Of a DNA stretch of 64,000 nt, positions 46,260 to 55,257 are shown in pieces. The notes beneath the pieces are model-generated. The model did not search any database, was not told the origin of the DNA, and saw only the letters and a list, made by a program, of their open reading frames with translations. Within the stretch, counting starts at the first letter, position 1. Each line of letters begins with the position of its first letter. Origin of the DNA: Maricaulis maris_C (GTDB lineage Bacteria; Pseudomonadota; Alphaproteobacteria; Caulobacterales; Maricaulaceae); the NCBI RefSeq assembly GCF_049116555.1, contig NZ_JAGDYT010000001.1, positions 124,001 through 188,000 of the forward strand, read 5' to 3'. The translations under genes and the position numbers were made by a program.

Positions 46260-47420
46260 ATGACCCATCTTGATACTGCCATTGCCGAATTGCGTGATCT
46301 GGTCGCCTTCGACACAACCTCGCGCAACTCCAACCTGCCGCTGATCGACCATGTCGAGGCCAAGCTCCTCGCCCTGGGCGCAGTCTGTGAGCGCATTCCC
46401 AATGAGGATGGCACGAAGGCCAACCTTCATGCGCGCTTCGGCCCGGCGGTGGATGGCGGGGTGGTCCTGTCCGGTCATACCGATGTTGTGCCGGTCGACG
46501 GTCAGCCCTGGACGTCCGACCCCTGGGTGCTGACCGACAAGGGCGACGGCCTGCTCTACGGCCGCGGGACCTGCGACATGAAGGGTTTTTCTGCCTGCAT
46601 TCTCGCACTGGCGCCTGACATCGCCAAAGCCGATCTCAAGCGGCCTGTTCATATCGCCCTGTCCTTCGACGAGGAGGTCGGATGTCTCGGCGCGCCGGCC
46701 CTGATCGACCGCATCATGGCAGGCCCCGTCAAACCCGCCATGGTGGTGGTGGGTGAGCCGACCGACATGAAGGTCGTCACCGCCCACAAGGGCCTGTTCT
46801 CGATGGTGGTGACAGTGCGTGGTCGCGAGGCGCACTCCTCACTGGTGAAGGACGGTGCCTGCGCCATCACCCATGCCGTTCCGCTGATGCAATACCTGGT
46901 CGAAGAAGCGAAGAAGATGGAAGTGGCTGCGCCGGACGACAGCCCCTTCAATCCGCCGCATGGTACGCTCACGATCGGGGAGATCAACGGCGGTACCGCG
47001 CTCAATATTCTCGCGCTGGATTGTGAGTTCGGCTCGTTGATGCGCCCTTGCCCCTGGGATGATCCCCACGCCATCGCTGACGGGCTGCGGGCGCGCGCCG
47101 CTGCGATCGAAGCCGGGATGAGGACGAGCGCGCCGGAAGCCTCGATACGGGTCGAGGTGCGATCCGACGTGCCCGCCTTCGCGCCGGAGATCGAGGGCGC
47201 CGCCGAGCGCCTCGCTCGTCAGCTGACCGGCGACAATTCCACTCGGGTAGTCTCCTACGGCACCGAGGCCGGCCAGTTCCAGGCAGCCGGGTTGAGTGTT
47301 GTGGTCTGCGGCCCGGGCTCAATCAGCCAGGCTCACCAGCCGGATGAGTTCGTTGCAATTGACCAATTGGCGGCCTGTTGTGACTTTCTGGAGCAGCTGG
47401 TCCGGAAGATGGCGTCCTGA
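46260..47420 (+). CDS. argE: Acetylornithine deacetylase
   Basis: A 386-residue M20-family zinc amidohydrolase that releases ornithine from N-acetylornithine. Metal ligands appear in SGHTDVVPVDG (His, then Asp in GRGTCDMKG) and SFDEEVGCLG (catalytic and bridging Glu), with GEPTDMK and the C-terminal CGPGSISQAHQPDEF. The last motif and length match ArgE rather than DapE. Start 46260 lies 44 bp past the TadE gene; its ribosome binding site is weak. It is unrelated in function to the pilus genes and may have its own promoter. Confidence 0.92.
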   Translation: MTHLDTAIAELRDLVAFDTTSRNSNLPLIDHVEAKLLALGAVCERIPNEDGTKANLHARFGPAVDGGVVLSGHTDVVPVDGQPWTSDPWVLTDKGDGLLYGRGTCDMKGFSACILALAPDIAKADLKRPVHIALSFDEEVGCLGAPALIDRIMAGPVKPAMVVVGEPTDMKVVTAHKGLFSMVVTVRGREAHSSLVKDGACAITHAVPLMQYLVEEAKKMEVAAPDDSPFNPPHGTLTIGEINGGTALNILALDCEFGSLMRPCPWDDPHAIADGLRARAAAIEAGMRTSAPEASIRVEVRSDVPAFAPEIEGAAERLARQLTGDNSTRVVSYGTEAGQFQAAGLSVVVCGPGSISQAHQPDEFVAIDQLAACCDFLEQLVRKMAS

Positions 47421-47530
47421 TATCGCGGCCGGCACAGCCGCAGGCGATCGCCGATCGAGGATCCGGGAATGAGGCAAGCCACCTCCGGTGCGCCCGGGCA
47501 GGGGGCTAAACTTGCGCGGCGCCGTTTCCG

Positions 47531-48727
47531 CTAGTCGGTCAGGCTTGCGGCGAGTTGTTCGGCCATCCAGGGCGCTACCGAGTATTTTCCCGTGTCGATC
47601 GACAGGTAATTGCCGGACCGAAGAACGCCCCATTTGTCCCGCTTGTGGAGGCTTGCGCCGCGTTCACTGATTTGGCCGCGACCACGGGCATAGACCCATC
47701 CACCTTCGATCCGGACCGCCTCTGCGGTCTCGAAAATCCTGTCAGCTTGTGGCAGGTGCCGCGTCAGTCCTTCGCGTATACCGTCCCGGATCTTGTCCCG
47801 GGCCTGTGGCGTCAATGCGGTGAGCGGTGGCGGCGTGAGGTCCGGGCCCTCCGCCAGCAGGCCGGCGGGATACCAGGAGGCGTAGAAGCGACCGGCGCCG
47901 TAGGATTTTACATCGCCGAATGCCCCAAAGCCCAGGACGGCAGAGGGGTGGGTTGTGGTGGCGGCCCCGTCGATGAAGGCCGAGACGCGGTAGCGGTGAT
48001 GCGGTTGCGCATCGGCTTGCCCCAGGCAGGATTGATCGATGGCCGGGCGCCCGGCCCAGAGCGCATTGCACACAGTGCCGGCGATCACGGGCGCCTGGTT
48101 GGCCAGCTTGATCCGGAAGGTGTCGGTCCCGGCCGGCTCGACGGCAAGAATCTCGCTGTCGCAGCGCACCTCGATATGTGGTTCGCCAAGGATGCGGGCG
48201 CTCAGCGCATCGGCGAGCGCGCGCGTGTCGACCGAGTATTCCGGTATCTGCCACCCGCCAGACCGGGCGAGGCCCGGAGCCCAATCGGCGAGGTCAGCCG
48301 GGTCGAGACGGTTCGAGCGTGGCGGCGGAGTACCGGACTGCGGGCCGCAAGCCTCTGCCAGCAAGGCATCCACCTTGCGGAAATACCGATCGGTCTGGGC
48401 CGCGTCTACAAGGCTGTCGGGGTGGAGCAGGTAATGGTCGACGCCCGGTGTGATCCACGCGCCGATATCATGGTCCAGGCAACGTTCGATCAGGGAGCGG
48501 AATTGGAGCCCGCCGGGCAGGATGCGGCGGGCCGTGTCGAGCGATCCCGAGGCCGCATACAGATAGCCGAGATGAATCTTGCCCTCATTCCATCGACTGG
48601 CACCGTTGAGCAGGGCGTGATCGCGTTCGAGAAGAATTGAGGTGCGCCCGCGTCGGGCAAGCGACAGGGCCAGCAGGCAGCCCATGATGCCGCCACCGAG
48701 AATGGCGATCGGGGCCGACGCGGTCAT
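47531..48727 (-). CDS. FAD-dependent oxidoreductase of the DAO family in the sulfoquinovose operon
   Basis: A 398-residue flavoprotein with the N-terminal motif IAILGGGIMGCLLALSLARRG given in part (GGGIMG at residues 10-15), the ASRWNEGKIHLGY segment of D-amino-acid/glycine-oxidase-like enzymes, and a C-terminal GNYLSIDTGKYS. Some members act on amines, others on hydroxyacids or sugars. It is the fourth gene of the operon; its ATG overlaps the glycosyltransferase stop codon (ATGA). A role in modifying the sugar or its acceptor is inference. Confidence 0.8.
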   Translation of the reverse strand: MTASAPIAILGGGIMGCLLALSLARRGRTSILLERDHALLNGASRWNEGKIHLGYLYAASGSLDTARRILPGGLQFRSLIERCLDHDIGAWITPGVDHYLLHPDSLVDAAQTDRYFRKVDALLAEACGPQSGTPPPRSNRLDPADLADWAPGLARSGGWQIPEYSVDTRALADALSARILGEPHIEVRCDSEILAVEPAGTDTFRIKLANQAPVIAGTVCNALWAGRPAIDQSCLGQADAQPHHRYRVSAFIDGAATTTHPSAVLGFGAFGDVKSYGAGRFYASWYPAGLLAEGPDLTPPPLTALTPQARDKIRDGIREGLTRHLPQADRIFETAEAVRIEGGWVYARGRGQISERGASLHKRDKWGVLRSGNYLSIDTGKYSVAPWMAEQLAASLTD

Positions 48728-49710
48728 GACCTCGCCGCGCTTTCGGCCAGGCGTTTTGCCTTTCGCCATTTGGCCGCCGCCCTGGACGCCCACCCGTCCG
48801 GCAAAGATGCGATCCGGGCTTCAACCGCATTGGCATTGAAGTCCGGATGGAGATGCTTGATCGCCGGCGGCGCACCGAGATTCAGGCTCTTGAAAGCCTG
48901 GTGCATCCGCTCGGTCACGTCGATCAATACGAGCGTTGCGAGGTGTTCGCGCGCCCGCTTGGGGGCGTGCGCGGTGATGGTCGCCAACAGGGATGCCGCG
49001 ACTTTTGAGAGGTCCCCGACGACCGTGTCCGCACCCAGATCGACCCAGGTCTTGACCAAGCCGCTCGGCCGCATCGCATCACGGATATAGAGCTCGTCCG
49101 GCAGTTGGATGCAGGGCGCCGCGGCGATGAGTTCAAAGACATATGCCAGATGCGCCCGGAAGCCCGAAAGCGACCCCTCAGCCAAGCGAAGCCTGTTGGT
49201 CAGCAGGCGGCGATGCGTCAACGCCCGCAGAACGGCGCCGCGGTCATCGCCGATGAGAAAGCGCCGCATGCGGCCGACCGGGCGCTCGTTGAAACTCTCG
49301 CCGGTTGTGAGGCTTTCACGCCCATCGGGCAGTCTCAGGCGGACGGCACCGCAGGCGCTGCCAGCGTCCGGGTTGGCGTCGAGGACCGCCAGCAACCGCT
49401 CCACATAATCCGGCGTGATGGTGTCATCATGCGGATAGAGAAAGAAGTGCTCGCCCTCGACTGCGGCCAGTGCCGCATTGACATTGCGCGACCAGCCCAC
49501 GCGATGCGGTTGCGCGATCACGCGGATGCGTGGCTCCGCTCGGGCACGGGACTCGGCAAGTTGTCGAGTGCCATCCGTGCTTCCGTCCACCGCGATGATG
49601 ATTTCGCTGTCGGTGACGGTTTGGGCCAAGGCGCAATCAATGGCATTTCCGAGGACATCCTCGCCCTGCCAGGTCGGAATGCAGATCGAGACGGTGGGAC
49701 GCGCGCCCAT
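48724..49710 (-). CDS. Family 2 glycosyltransferase in the sulfoquinovose operon
   Basis: A 328-residue cytoplasmic GT-A-fold transferase. VSICIPTWQGEDVLGNAID at residues ~7-25, IIAVDGSTDGT (nucleotide-sugar Asp), and the YPHDDTITPDY segment that supplies the DxD-like metal site. No membrane helix at the C-terminus. Start 49710 (MGARPTVS) overlaps the cupin stop by one base. The donor is probably UDP-sulfoquinovose or a derivative, as sqdB heads the operon; acceptor unknown. The usual sulfolipid transferase SqdX is a GT4 protein, so this is not SqdX. Confidence 0.87.
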   Translation of the reverse strand: MGARPTVSICIPTWQGEDVLGNAIDCALAQTVTDSEIIIAVDGSTDGTRQLAESRARAEPRIRVIAQPHRVGWSRNVNAALAAVEGEHFFLYPHDDTITPDYVERLLAVLDANPDAGSACGAVRLRLPDGRESLTTGESFNERPVGRMRRFLIGDDRGAVLRALTHRRLLTNRLRLAEGSLSGFRAHLAYVFELIAAAPCIQLPDELYIRDAMRPSGLVKTWVDLGADTVVGDLSKVAASLLATITAHAPKRAREHLATLVLIDVTERMHQAFKSLNLGAPPAIKHLHPDFNANAVEARIASLPDGWASRAAAKWRKAKRLAESAARS

Positions 49711-50078
49711 CACATCTGCGCCTCTGGGGCCTCGGACAGATAGTCTTCCGGGTCGTAGGGATTGCTGGCGAAAACCAGCAATTGAGTACCCGGTTCCAAA
49801 TACCGCTGCCAGGCAATGACGTTGGGGCGCAGGTGAAAACCCGGACCGCCCGCGTGCAATTCTGAGCGGGTTTCCCCGTCCGGTCCGAGCACGCGAATAG
49901 CGACGCGCCCCCGGGTGACTTGCAACCATTGATGACCGGTACGGTGCCCGTGCCCGCCGCGTTCGCTGCCGACCGGGACCGAATCCACCAGAAAGACCCG
50001 GGCGGCGATGAAGGGAAGCTGGCCCAGGTCAAATGCCTGCAATCGGCCATTGGCCTCGCTGATGCGTGTCGCTTCCAT
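49710..50078 (-). CDS. WxcM/FdtA-like cupin, putative nucleotide-sugar 3,4-ketoisomerase
   Basis: A 122-residue single-cupin protein. The segment VPVGSERGGHGHRTGHQWLQV (residues ~26-46; key residues Arg32, His35, His37, His40 and Gln41) matches the FdtA/QdtA family, which isomerises TDP-4-oxo-6-deoxyglucose. The C-terminal LVFASNPYDPEDY is also typical. Start 50078 (MEATRI) is uncertain: AGGAGG lies ~13 bp upstream, farther than usual. It sits 26 bp after sqdB and overlaps the transferase gene by one base. Confidence 0.8.
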   Translation of the reverse strand: MEATRISEANGRLQAFDLGQLPFIAARVFLVDSVPVGSERGGHGHRTGHQWLQVTRGRVAIRVLGPDGETRSELHAGGPGFHLRPNVIAWQRYLEPGTQLLVFASNPYDPEDYLSEAPEAQM

Positions 50079-50104
50079 CGCAGGTTCCAGACCTCCTGCA
50101 TCGA

Positions 50105-51313
50105 CTACTCGGCTGCAGTTCCAGTCGGCTTGGCGCTGGCCGCATCTTCCCGTCCCTTGCCCCAATAGGAGATGCACGGGATTTTCGAGTGATCGCAGCG
50201 GTCCGCGTATTTGCGGGCGATGTCGGTGACTTCTTCCATCAGGCCATCGGCCAGCGTGGTCGGTTTGAGACCGAGCTGGAGGAAGGTGTCGTTCTCGACA
50301 TGCAGATCGTTTTCGTCCGCCTCATTGCGCGGATTGGGGACCAGCTGCATCTCTGCACCGGCCAGATCGCAAATCATCTTGGCCAGATCGCGGACCCGGT
50401 GGGTCTCGGTCATCTGGTTGAGGATGTGGACCTTGTCGCCAGCCTTGGGCGGGTTCTCGACCGCCAGCTGGATGCAGCGCACGGTGTCCTGGATGTGGAT
50501 GAAGGCGCGCGTCTGACCGCCTGTGCCATGCACGGTCATCGGATAGTTCACGGCGGCTTGCATCAGGAAGCGGTTGAGCACGGTGCCGTAATCGCCGTCA
50601 TAGTCGAAACGGTTGATCAGGCGTTCATCGCGCTTTGTTTCCTCCGTCTGCGTACCCCAGACGATGCCCTGGTGAAGGTCGGTGATCTTCACCTTGTCGT
50701 TCTTGTTGTAGAAATGGAAGAAGAGCTGATCCTGGGTCTTGGTCATGTGATAGATCGAGCCCGGATTGGCCGGATAGAGGATTTCCTGATCCTTCAGGCC
50801 CTCATCCGTTTCGATCTTCACCTTGAGATAGCCCTCGGGAATTTTCATGCCCGCGGTGCCGTAGCCATAAACGCCCATCGTGCCGAGATGGACGAGGTGG
50901 ATGTCACGCTCGCTCTCGACGATGGCGGCGAGCACGTCATTCGTGGCGTTGAGATTATTGTCGACCGTATAGCGCTTGTGGCGGGCCGATTTCATCGAGT
51001 AGGGCGCCGCGCGCTGTTCAGCGAAATGGACGATCGTGTCGGGTTGCTCGGCCTCGATGAGATCGACCAGTTCCTGATAGTCCTTGCCGATATTCATGTT
51101 CACGAAGGCGATGTCGCGACCCGACACCTCTTTCCACGCAGCCAGGCGCTCCGACATGGGCCGGATCGGAGTCAGACTCTCGACCTCCAGCTCGATATCG
51201 ATCTTGCGGCGCGAAAGATTGTCGACGATGACGACGTCATGGCCGAGATTGGAGAGGTGAAGCGCGGTCGGCCATCCACAGAAGCCGTCTCCGCCCAGAA
51301 CGATTACTTTCAT
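50105..51313 (-). CDS. sqdB: UDP-sulfoquinovose synthase
   Basis: A 402-residue extended SDR enzyme that makes UDP-sulfoquinovose from UDP-glucose and sulfite. The N-terminal VLGGDGFCGWPTALHLSN with its Trp, the DNLSRRKID segment, ESLTPI, HFAEQRAAPYSM, LGTMGVYG, the YHMTK catalytic motif, LHQGIVWGTQTEE and RLINRFDYDGDYGTVLNRF (divided in two) are close to SQD1/SqdB of plants and cyanobacteria over the whole length. First gene of a four-gene operon. Known use of the product is the sulfolipid SQDG, but the lipid transferase is not in this window. Confidence 0.93.
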   Translation of the reverse strand: MKVIVLGGDGFCGWPTALHLSNLGHDVVIVDNLSRRKIDIELEVESLTPIRPMSERLAAWKEVSGRDIAFVNMNIGKDYQELVDLIEAEQPDTIVHFAEQRAAPYSMKSARHKRYTVDNNLNATNDVLAAIVESERDIHLVHLGTMGVYGYGTAGMKIPEGYLKVKIETDEGLKDQEILYPANPGSIYHMTKTQDQLFFHFYNKNDKVKITDLHQGIVWGTQTEETKRDERLINRFDYDGDYGTVLNRFLMQAAVNYPMTVHGTGGQTRAFIHIQDTVRCIQLAVENPPKAGDKVHILNQMTETHRVRDLAKMICDLAGAEMQLVPNPRNEADENDLHVENDTFLQLGLKPTTLADGLMEEVTDIARKYADRCDHSKIPCISYWGKGREDAASAKPTGTAAE

Positions 51314-51698
51314 GCGACGTCTGCCCTCGACGTTAGATCCCTAGACTTTTTGTTCTCGCAGTGGCGCGCGGGCATGGCAAGAGGTCGCCTGCGTTGGGGA
51401 CTGTTGCACCCAAATGCAGCCGGGACCGGCAATGAGGCCCTCAGGCGCGGAGCGGCATGGTGCAACCGGTAACGGTATCATTGAGGATTGGTGCGAAAAG
51501 ACCGCTTTCTCGGCATCAAAATTGCGAGGCATTGCGCAAATTGGGGTTAAACGACTGCAGCGCCCTGAATTGGGAAAAATTCCGTCTCCGACGGATTCCC
51601 GCACAGCATTGGTGGACTAGCACCTCAAAGGTCGCTAAATCCGCGCCAACTTCCTCCGGACGTCCCCCGGTCCGGTGTTCTGACATGGAGAGATGAGT
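51314..51698. other. 385-bp divergent intergenic region, sqdB/gap
   Basis: No credible gene. It should hold the promoters of the sulfoquinovose operon (minus) and of gap (plus). The only structure I see is a short dyad, CCGTC at 51587-51591 with GACGG at 51595-51599, without a T-run. The gap ribosome binding site GGAGAG lies at 51687-51692. Confidence 0.5.
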
Positions 51699-52709
51699 AT
51701 GGCCCTTCGGGTTGCGATTACCGGTTTTGGTCGTATCGGCCGTCTGGCGTTGCGCGCGGTTCTTGAGAGCAAGCGCTGGGACGAAGTCGAGATCGTTGCG
51801 ATCAATGACAGCTCCACCCCCGAAACCAATGCCCACCTCCTGACCTATGACAGTGTGCACGGTCGCTATCCCGGCGAGATCAAGGTCGGTGATGACTGGA
51901 TCGATGCCGGCTTCGGCAAGATCCAGAAGGTCTCCAATCGCAATCCGGCGCAATTGCCCTGGGGCGATATGGGTGTCGACATTGTCATGGAATGCACCGG
52001 AGCCTTCAACTCGAAAGAGGCCTCGATGGCCCATATCGAGGCGGGCGCCAAACGCGTGCTGTGCTCCGCGCCGGCCAAGAATGCCGACAAGACCATCGTC
52101 TATGGCGTCAATCATGACCAGCTGACCGCCGACGACATCATCGTCTCCAACGCTTCGTGCACGACCAATGGCCTGGCCCCGGTCGCCAAGGTGCTCAATG
52201 ACGCGGTCGGCATCGAGCGTGGTCACATGACCACCATCCACGCCTACACGGGCGACCAGCCGACGCTGGACCGCAATCACAAGGATCTGCACCGCGCCCG
52301 CGCCGCTGCCATGTCGATGGTTCCGACCTCGACCGGCGCTGCCAAGGCTGTCGGTCTGGTCCTGCCGGAACTGGTCGGCAAGCTCGACGGCGCCGCCGTG
52401 CGCGTGCCGACACCGAATGTGTCGCTGATCGACCTGGTCTTCACGCCGGGCCGCGCCACCACGGCGGAAGAGCTGGCCGCCGCCGTCCGCGCCGCCGCCG
52501 ACGGTCCGATGAAGGGCGTTCTGGGCTATGACACCCTGCCGCTGGTCTCGATCGACTATAACCATGACAGCCGGTCCTCGATCGTGGCGCTGGACAAGAT
52601 CAAGGTCATCGACGAGCGCCTGGCCCGGGTCATGACCTGGTATGACAATGAGTGGGGCTTTGCCTGCCGCATGGTCGATACGACCGTGGCCATGGGCAAA
52701 TTCCTGTAG
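51699..52709 (+). CDS. gap: Glyceraldehyde-3-phosphate dehydrogenase
   Basis: A 336-residue glycolytic enzyme. NAD motif GFGRIGRLALRAVLE at residues 8-22, catalytic Cys154 in SNASCTTNGLAP, His in TIHAYTGDQ, and the C-terminal WYDNEWGFACRMVD. Start 51699 (MALRVA) was chosen because GGAGAG ends at 51692 and is six bases away, while it abuts ATG 51693. First of the glycolytic set gap, pgk, fba; pgk follows in 23 bp. Confidence 0.97.
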   Translation: MALRVAITGFGRIGRLALRAVLESKRWDEVEIVAINDSSTPETNAHLLTYDSVHGRYPGEIKVGDDWIDAGFGKIQKVSNRNPAQLPWGDMGVDIVMECTGAFNSKEASMAHIEAGAKRVLCSAPAKNADKTIVYGVNHDQLTADDIIVSNASCTTNGLAPVAKVLNDAVGIERGHMTTIHAYTGDQPTLDRNHKDLHRARAAAMSMVPTSTGAAKAVGLVLPELVGKLDGAAVRVPTPNVSLIDLVFTPGRATTAEELAAAVRAAADGPMKGVLGYDTLPLVSIDYNHDSRSSIVALDKIKVIDERLARVMTWYDNEWGFACRMVDTTVAMGKFL

Positions 52710-52732
52710 TTCCAGCGTTGAAAGGCTTCGCC

Positions 52733-53944
52733 ATGACCGAGATCCGCCGCATTCAGGATGCCGACGTCGCTGGCAAGCGTGTGCTTGTCCGTGTCGATTT
52801 CAACGTGCCGATGAAGGACGGGCAGGTTACAGACGCAACGCGTCTGGAATCTGCCCTGCCAACCATCGACCATCTCGTCGAGCGCGGTGCGAAGGTAATC
52901 CTGATGGCCCATTTCGGCCGCCCCAAGGGGCAGCGCGTCGCCGAGATGTCGCTGGAGCCGGTCTGCCAGCCCCTGGCGGACCTGATGGGCGCCGAGCTCA
53001 GCTTTGTGGATGATGTCGCGGGTGACGACGCCGCCGCTGCCGTGGCCGGCCTGGCCGATGGCGATGTCCTGCTGTTGCAGAATACGCGCTATGAGCCGGG
53101 CGAAGAGAAGAATGAGGCCGGCTTTGCCAAGGCCCTCGCAGCGCTCGGTGACATCTATGTGAATGATGCCTTCTCCGCCGCGCACCGCGCCCATGCCTCG
53201 ACTGAAGGCGTAACCCGTCATTTGCCCGCCTATGCCGGTCTGGCCCTGCAGCGCGAGATCGACCATCTGGTTGCGGCCCTGGAAAGCCCGGAGCGTCCGG
53301 TGATCGCCCTCGTCGGCGGGGCCAAGGTTTCAACCAAGATTGATCTCCTGCAGAACCTGGTGAAGAAGGTCGACACGCTTTTCGTCGGCGGCGGCATGGC
53401 CAATACGCTCCTTTACGCCCACGGCATCCAGGTCGGCGCCAGCCTGTGCGAGAAGGACCTCGTGGACACCGCGCGAGCCATTCTGGCCGCCGCCGAGGAA
53501 AGTGGTTGCAAGCTCATGCTGCCGAGCGATGTCGTGCTGGCGAAGGAATTCAAGCCCAATCCGGAGACCCGTCTGGCCGCCGCGACCGATGTCGCCGAGA
53601 CTGAAATGATCCTCGATTGCGGACCGGCCACCGTGGTCGCGCTGGGTCAGGCGATCGACAAGGCGAAAACCTTGATCTGGAATGGCCCACTCGGCGCCTT
53701 TGAAACGCCTCCCTTTGACACGGCTACCGTTGAGGCCGCCCGCCACGCGGCGCGCGCAGCAGCCCAGGGCGACCTGATCGCGGTTGCCGGTGGCGGTGAT
53801 ACGGTCGCGGCGCTTAACCAGGCCGGTGTCGCCGACGATTTCACCTTTATCTCGACGGCCGGCGGTGCTTTCCTGGAGTGGATGGAAGGCAAGACGCTTC
53901 CGGGCGTCGCGGCGGTCATGGGTGATGCCGAACTGGTGGCCTGA
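52733..53944 (+). CDS. pgk: Phosphoglycerate kinase
   Basis: A 403-residue enzyme converting 1,3-bisphosphoglycerate and ADP to 3-phosphoglycerate and ATP. VLVRVDFNVPMKDG at residues 17-30, HFGRPKG, the GGAKVSTKIDLLQNL segment, VGGGMANT and WNGPLGAFE are family signatures, plus the C-terminal GGGDTVAAL nucleotide loop. Length matches bacterial Pgk. ATG 52733 has AAAGG about eight bases upstream; the open frame extends back into gap but is not used. Confidence 0.97.
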   Translation: MTEIRRIQDADVAGKRVLVRVDFNVPMKDGQVTDATRLESALPTIDHLVERGAKVILMAHFGRPKGQRVAEMSLEPVCQPLADLMGAELSFVDDVAGDDAAAAVAGLADGDVLLLQNTRYEPGEEKNEAGFAKALAALGDIYVNDAFSAAHRAHASTEGVTRHLPAYAGLALQREIDHLVAALESPERPVIALVGGAKVSTKIDLLQNLVKKVDTLFVGGGMANTLLYAHGIQVGASLCEKDLVDTARAILAAAEESGCKLMLPSDVVLAKEFKPNPETRLAAATDVAETEMILDCGPATVVALGQAIDKAKTLIWNGPLGAFETPPFDTATVEAARHAARAAAQGDLIAVAGGGDTVAALNQAGVADDFTFISTAGGAFLEWMEGKTLPGVAAVMGDAELVA

Positions 53945-54133
53945 CCTGGCGCCATGCCGGACCGGGATGACAGTCCCTGAGCTTCATGGTATCGCTAACA
54001 TGGAATGTCGGAAATGCGCGAAAATCCGCGTACGCCCGGTGGGAAATCGCTTCGCCCCGGGGTAAAAGGGCGATAATCGGAACGGGCAGGCGGGCGCCTG
54101 CCGCAACATGCATGAACAGCTGGGGGTATCCTG

Positions 54134-55171
54134 ATGGATCTCGATCAACTCAACGAAATCGCCTGCGCCATGGTGGCTCCGGGCAAGGGTCTTCTGGCGG
54201 CTGACGAGTCGACTGGCACGATCGGCAAGCGCTTTGCCTCGATCGGCCTGGACAATACGCCGGATAATCGCCGTGACTGGCGTGACATGCTCTTCCGCAC
54301 CGAACCGGCCATGAGCAAGCACATCTCCGGCGTCATCCTCTATGATGAGACCATCCGCCAGAGCGCCAAGGATGGCACCGCACTGACCAAGCTGATCACC
54401 GATGCCGGCTCCATCCCGGGCATCAAGGTCGATATGGGCGCCAAGCCGCTTGCCGGTGCGGAAGGTGAGACAATCACCGAGGGACTCGACGGCCTGCGTG
54501 ACCGCCTTGCAGATTATTACGATCTGGGCGCCCGCTTTGCCAAATGGCGTGCCGTGGTCAATATCGGTGACAACGGCGATGAAAGCGTGCCGAGCCAGTA
54601 CTGCATCAATACCAATATGCACGCCCTGGCCCGCTATGCGGCCCTGTGCCAGGAGGCCAATATCGTTCCGATCGTCGAGCCGGAAGTCATCATGGATGGC
54701 GATCATTCAATTGAGCGCTGCTATGAAGTCACCGAATTCGCGCTCAAGACTCTCTACCGCGAGCTGTTTGACCAGGGTGTCATGCTGGAAGGGACGATCC
54801 TGAAGCCGAATATGGTTATCTCCGGCACCAAGAATGCCGATCGCGCCTCGGCCGAGGAAGTGGCGGACATGACTGTCCAGTGCCTGGCCAATTGCGTGCC
54901 GGCCGCCGTGCCGGGCATTGCCTTCCTGTCTGGCGGTCAGACCGATGAGGAAGCCACCGAGCACCTCTCGATCATGAATGAGGCCTATGACCTGCCCTGG
55001 CCGCTGACCTTCTCCTATGGCCGTGCCCTGCAGGCCGCCCCGCTTCAGGCCTGGGCCGGCAATGCGTCGAACTACGAAGCCGCCCAAGCCGCCTTCAACC
55101 ACCGCGCCCGGATGAACGGCCTCGCCTCGCTGGGCGAGTACACGCCGGAAATGGAAAAAGAGACGGCCTAG
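54134..55171 (+). CDS. fba: Class I fructose-bisphosphate aldolase
   Basis: A 345-residue Schiff-base aldolase cleaving fructose 1,6-bisphosphate. GLLAADESTGTIGKR near the N-terminus, the KWRAVVNI segment, VEPEVIMDG and the Schiff-base Lys224 in EGTILKPNM; LSGGQTDEEAT follows. This is the eukaryote-like class I family, found in Caulobacterales and relatives. GGGGG lies ~8 bp before ATG. A 189-bp gap from pgk suggests its own promoter; a terminator follows the gene. Confidence 0.96.
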   Translation: MDLDQLNEIACAMVAPGKGLLAADESTGTIGKRFASIGLDNTPDNRRDWRDMLFRTEPAMSKHISGVILYDETIRQSAKDGTALTKLITDAGSIPGIKVDMGAKPLAGAEGETITEGLDGLRDRLADYYDLGARFAKWRAVVNIGDNGDESVPSQYCINTNMHALARYAALCQEANIVPIVEPEVIMDGDHSIERCYEVTEFALKTLYRELFDQGVMLEGTILKPNMVISGTKNADRASAEEVADMTVQCLANCVPAAVPGIAFLSGGQTDEEATEHLSIMNEAYDLPWPLTFSYGRALQAAPLQAWAGNASNYEAAQAAFNHRARMNGLASLGEYTPEMEKETA

Positions 55172-55200
55172 GACTGAACTGGCCATCTCGCTCTCAATGA

Positions 55201-55234
55201 AGCCCCGCACAGCTCAGCGCTGTCCGGGGCTTTT
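55201..55234 (+). terminator. Terminator after the aldolase gene
   Basis: AGCCCCG (55201-55207) pairs with CGGGGCT (55225-55231) and ACAGC (55209-55213) with GCTGT (55219-55223), followed by TTTT, 29 bp after the stop. Confidence 0.85.
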
Positions 55235-55257
55235 CATGTCTGCTTGGACAGGATGGG

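Noticed and set aside
46260..47420. DapE (succinyl-diaminopimelate desuccinylase) instead of ArgE
   Set aside because: Same metal-site family, but the C-terminal CGPGSISQAHQPDEF segment and length match ArgE better.
51414..51620. A small plus-strand gene of 68 codons between sqdB and gap
   Set aside because: No ribosome binding site, no features, and two other frames are open over the same stretch; treated as intergenic.
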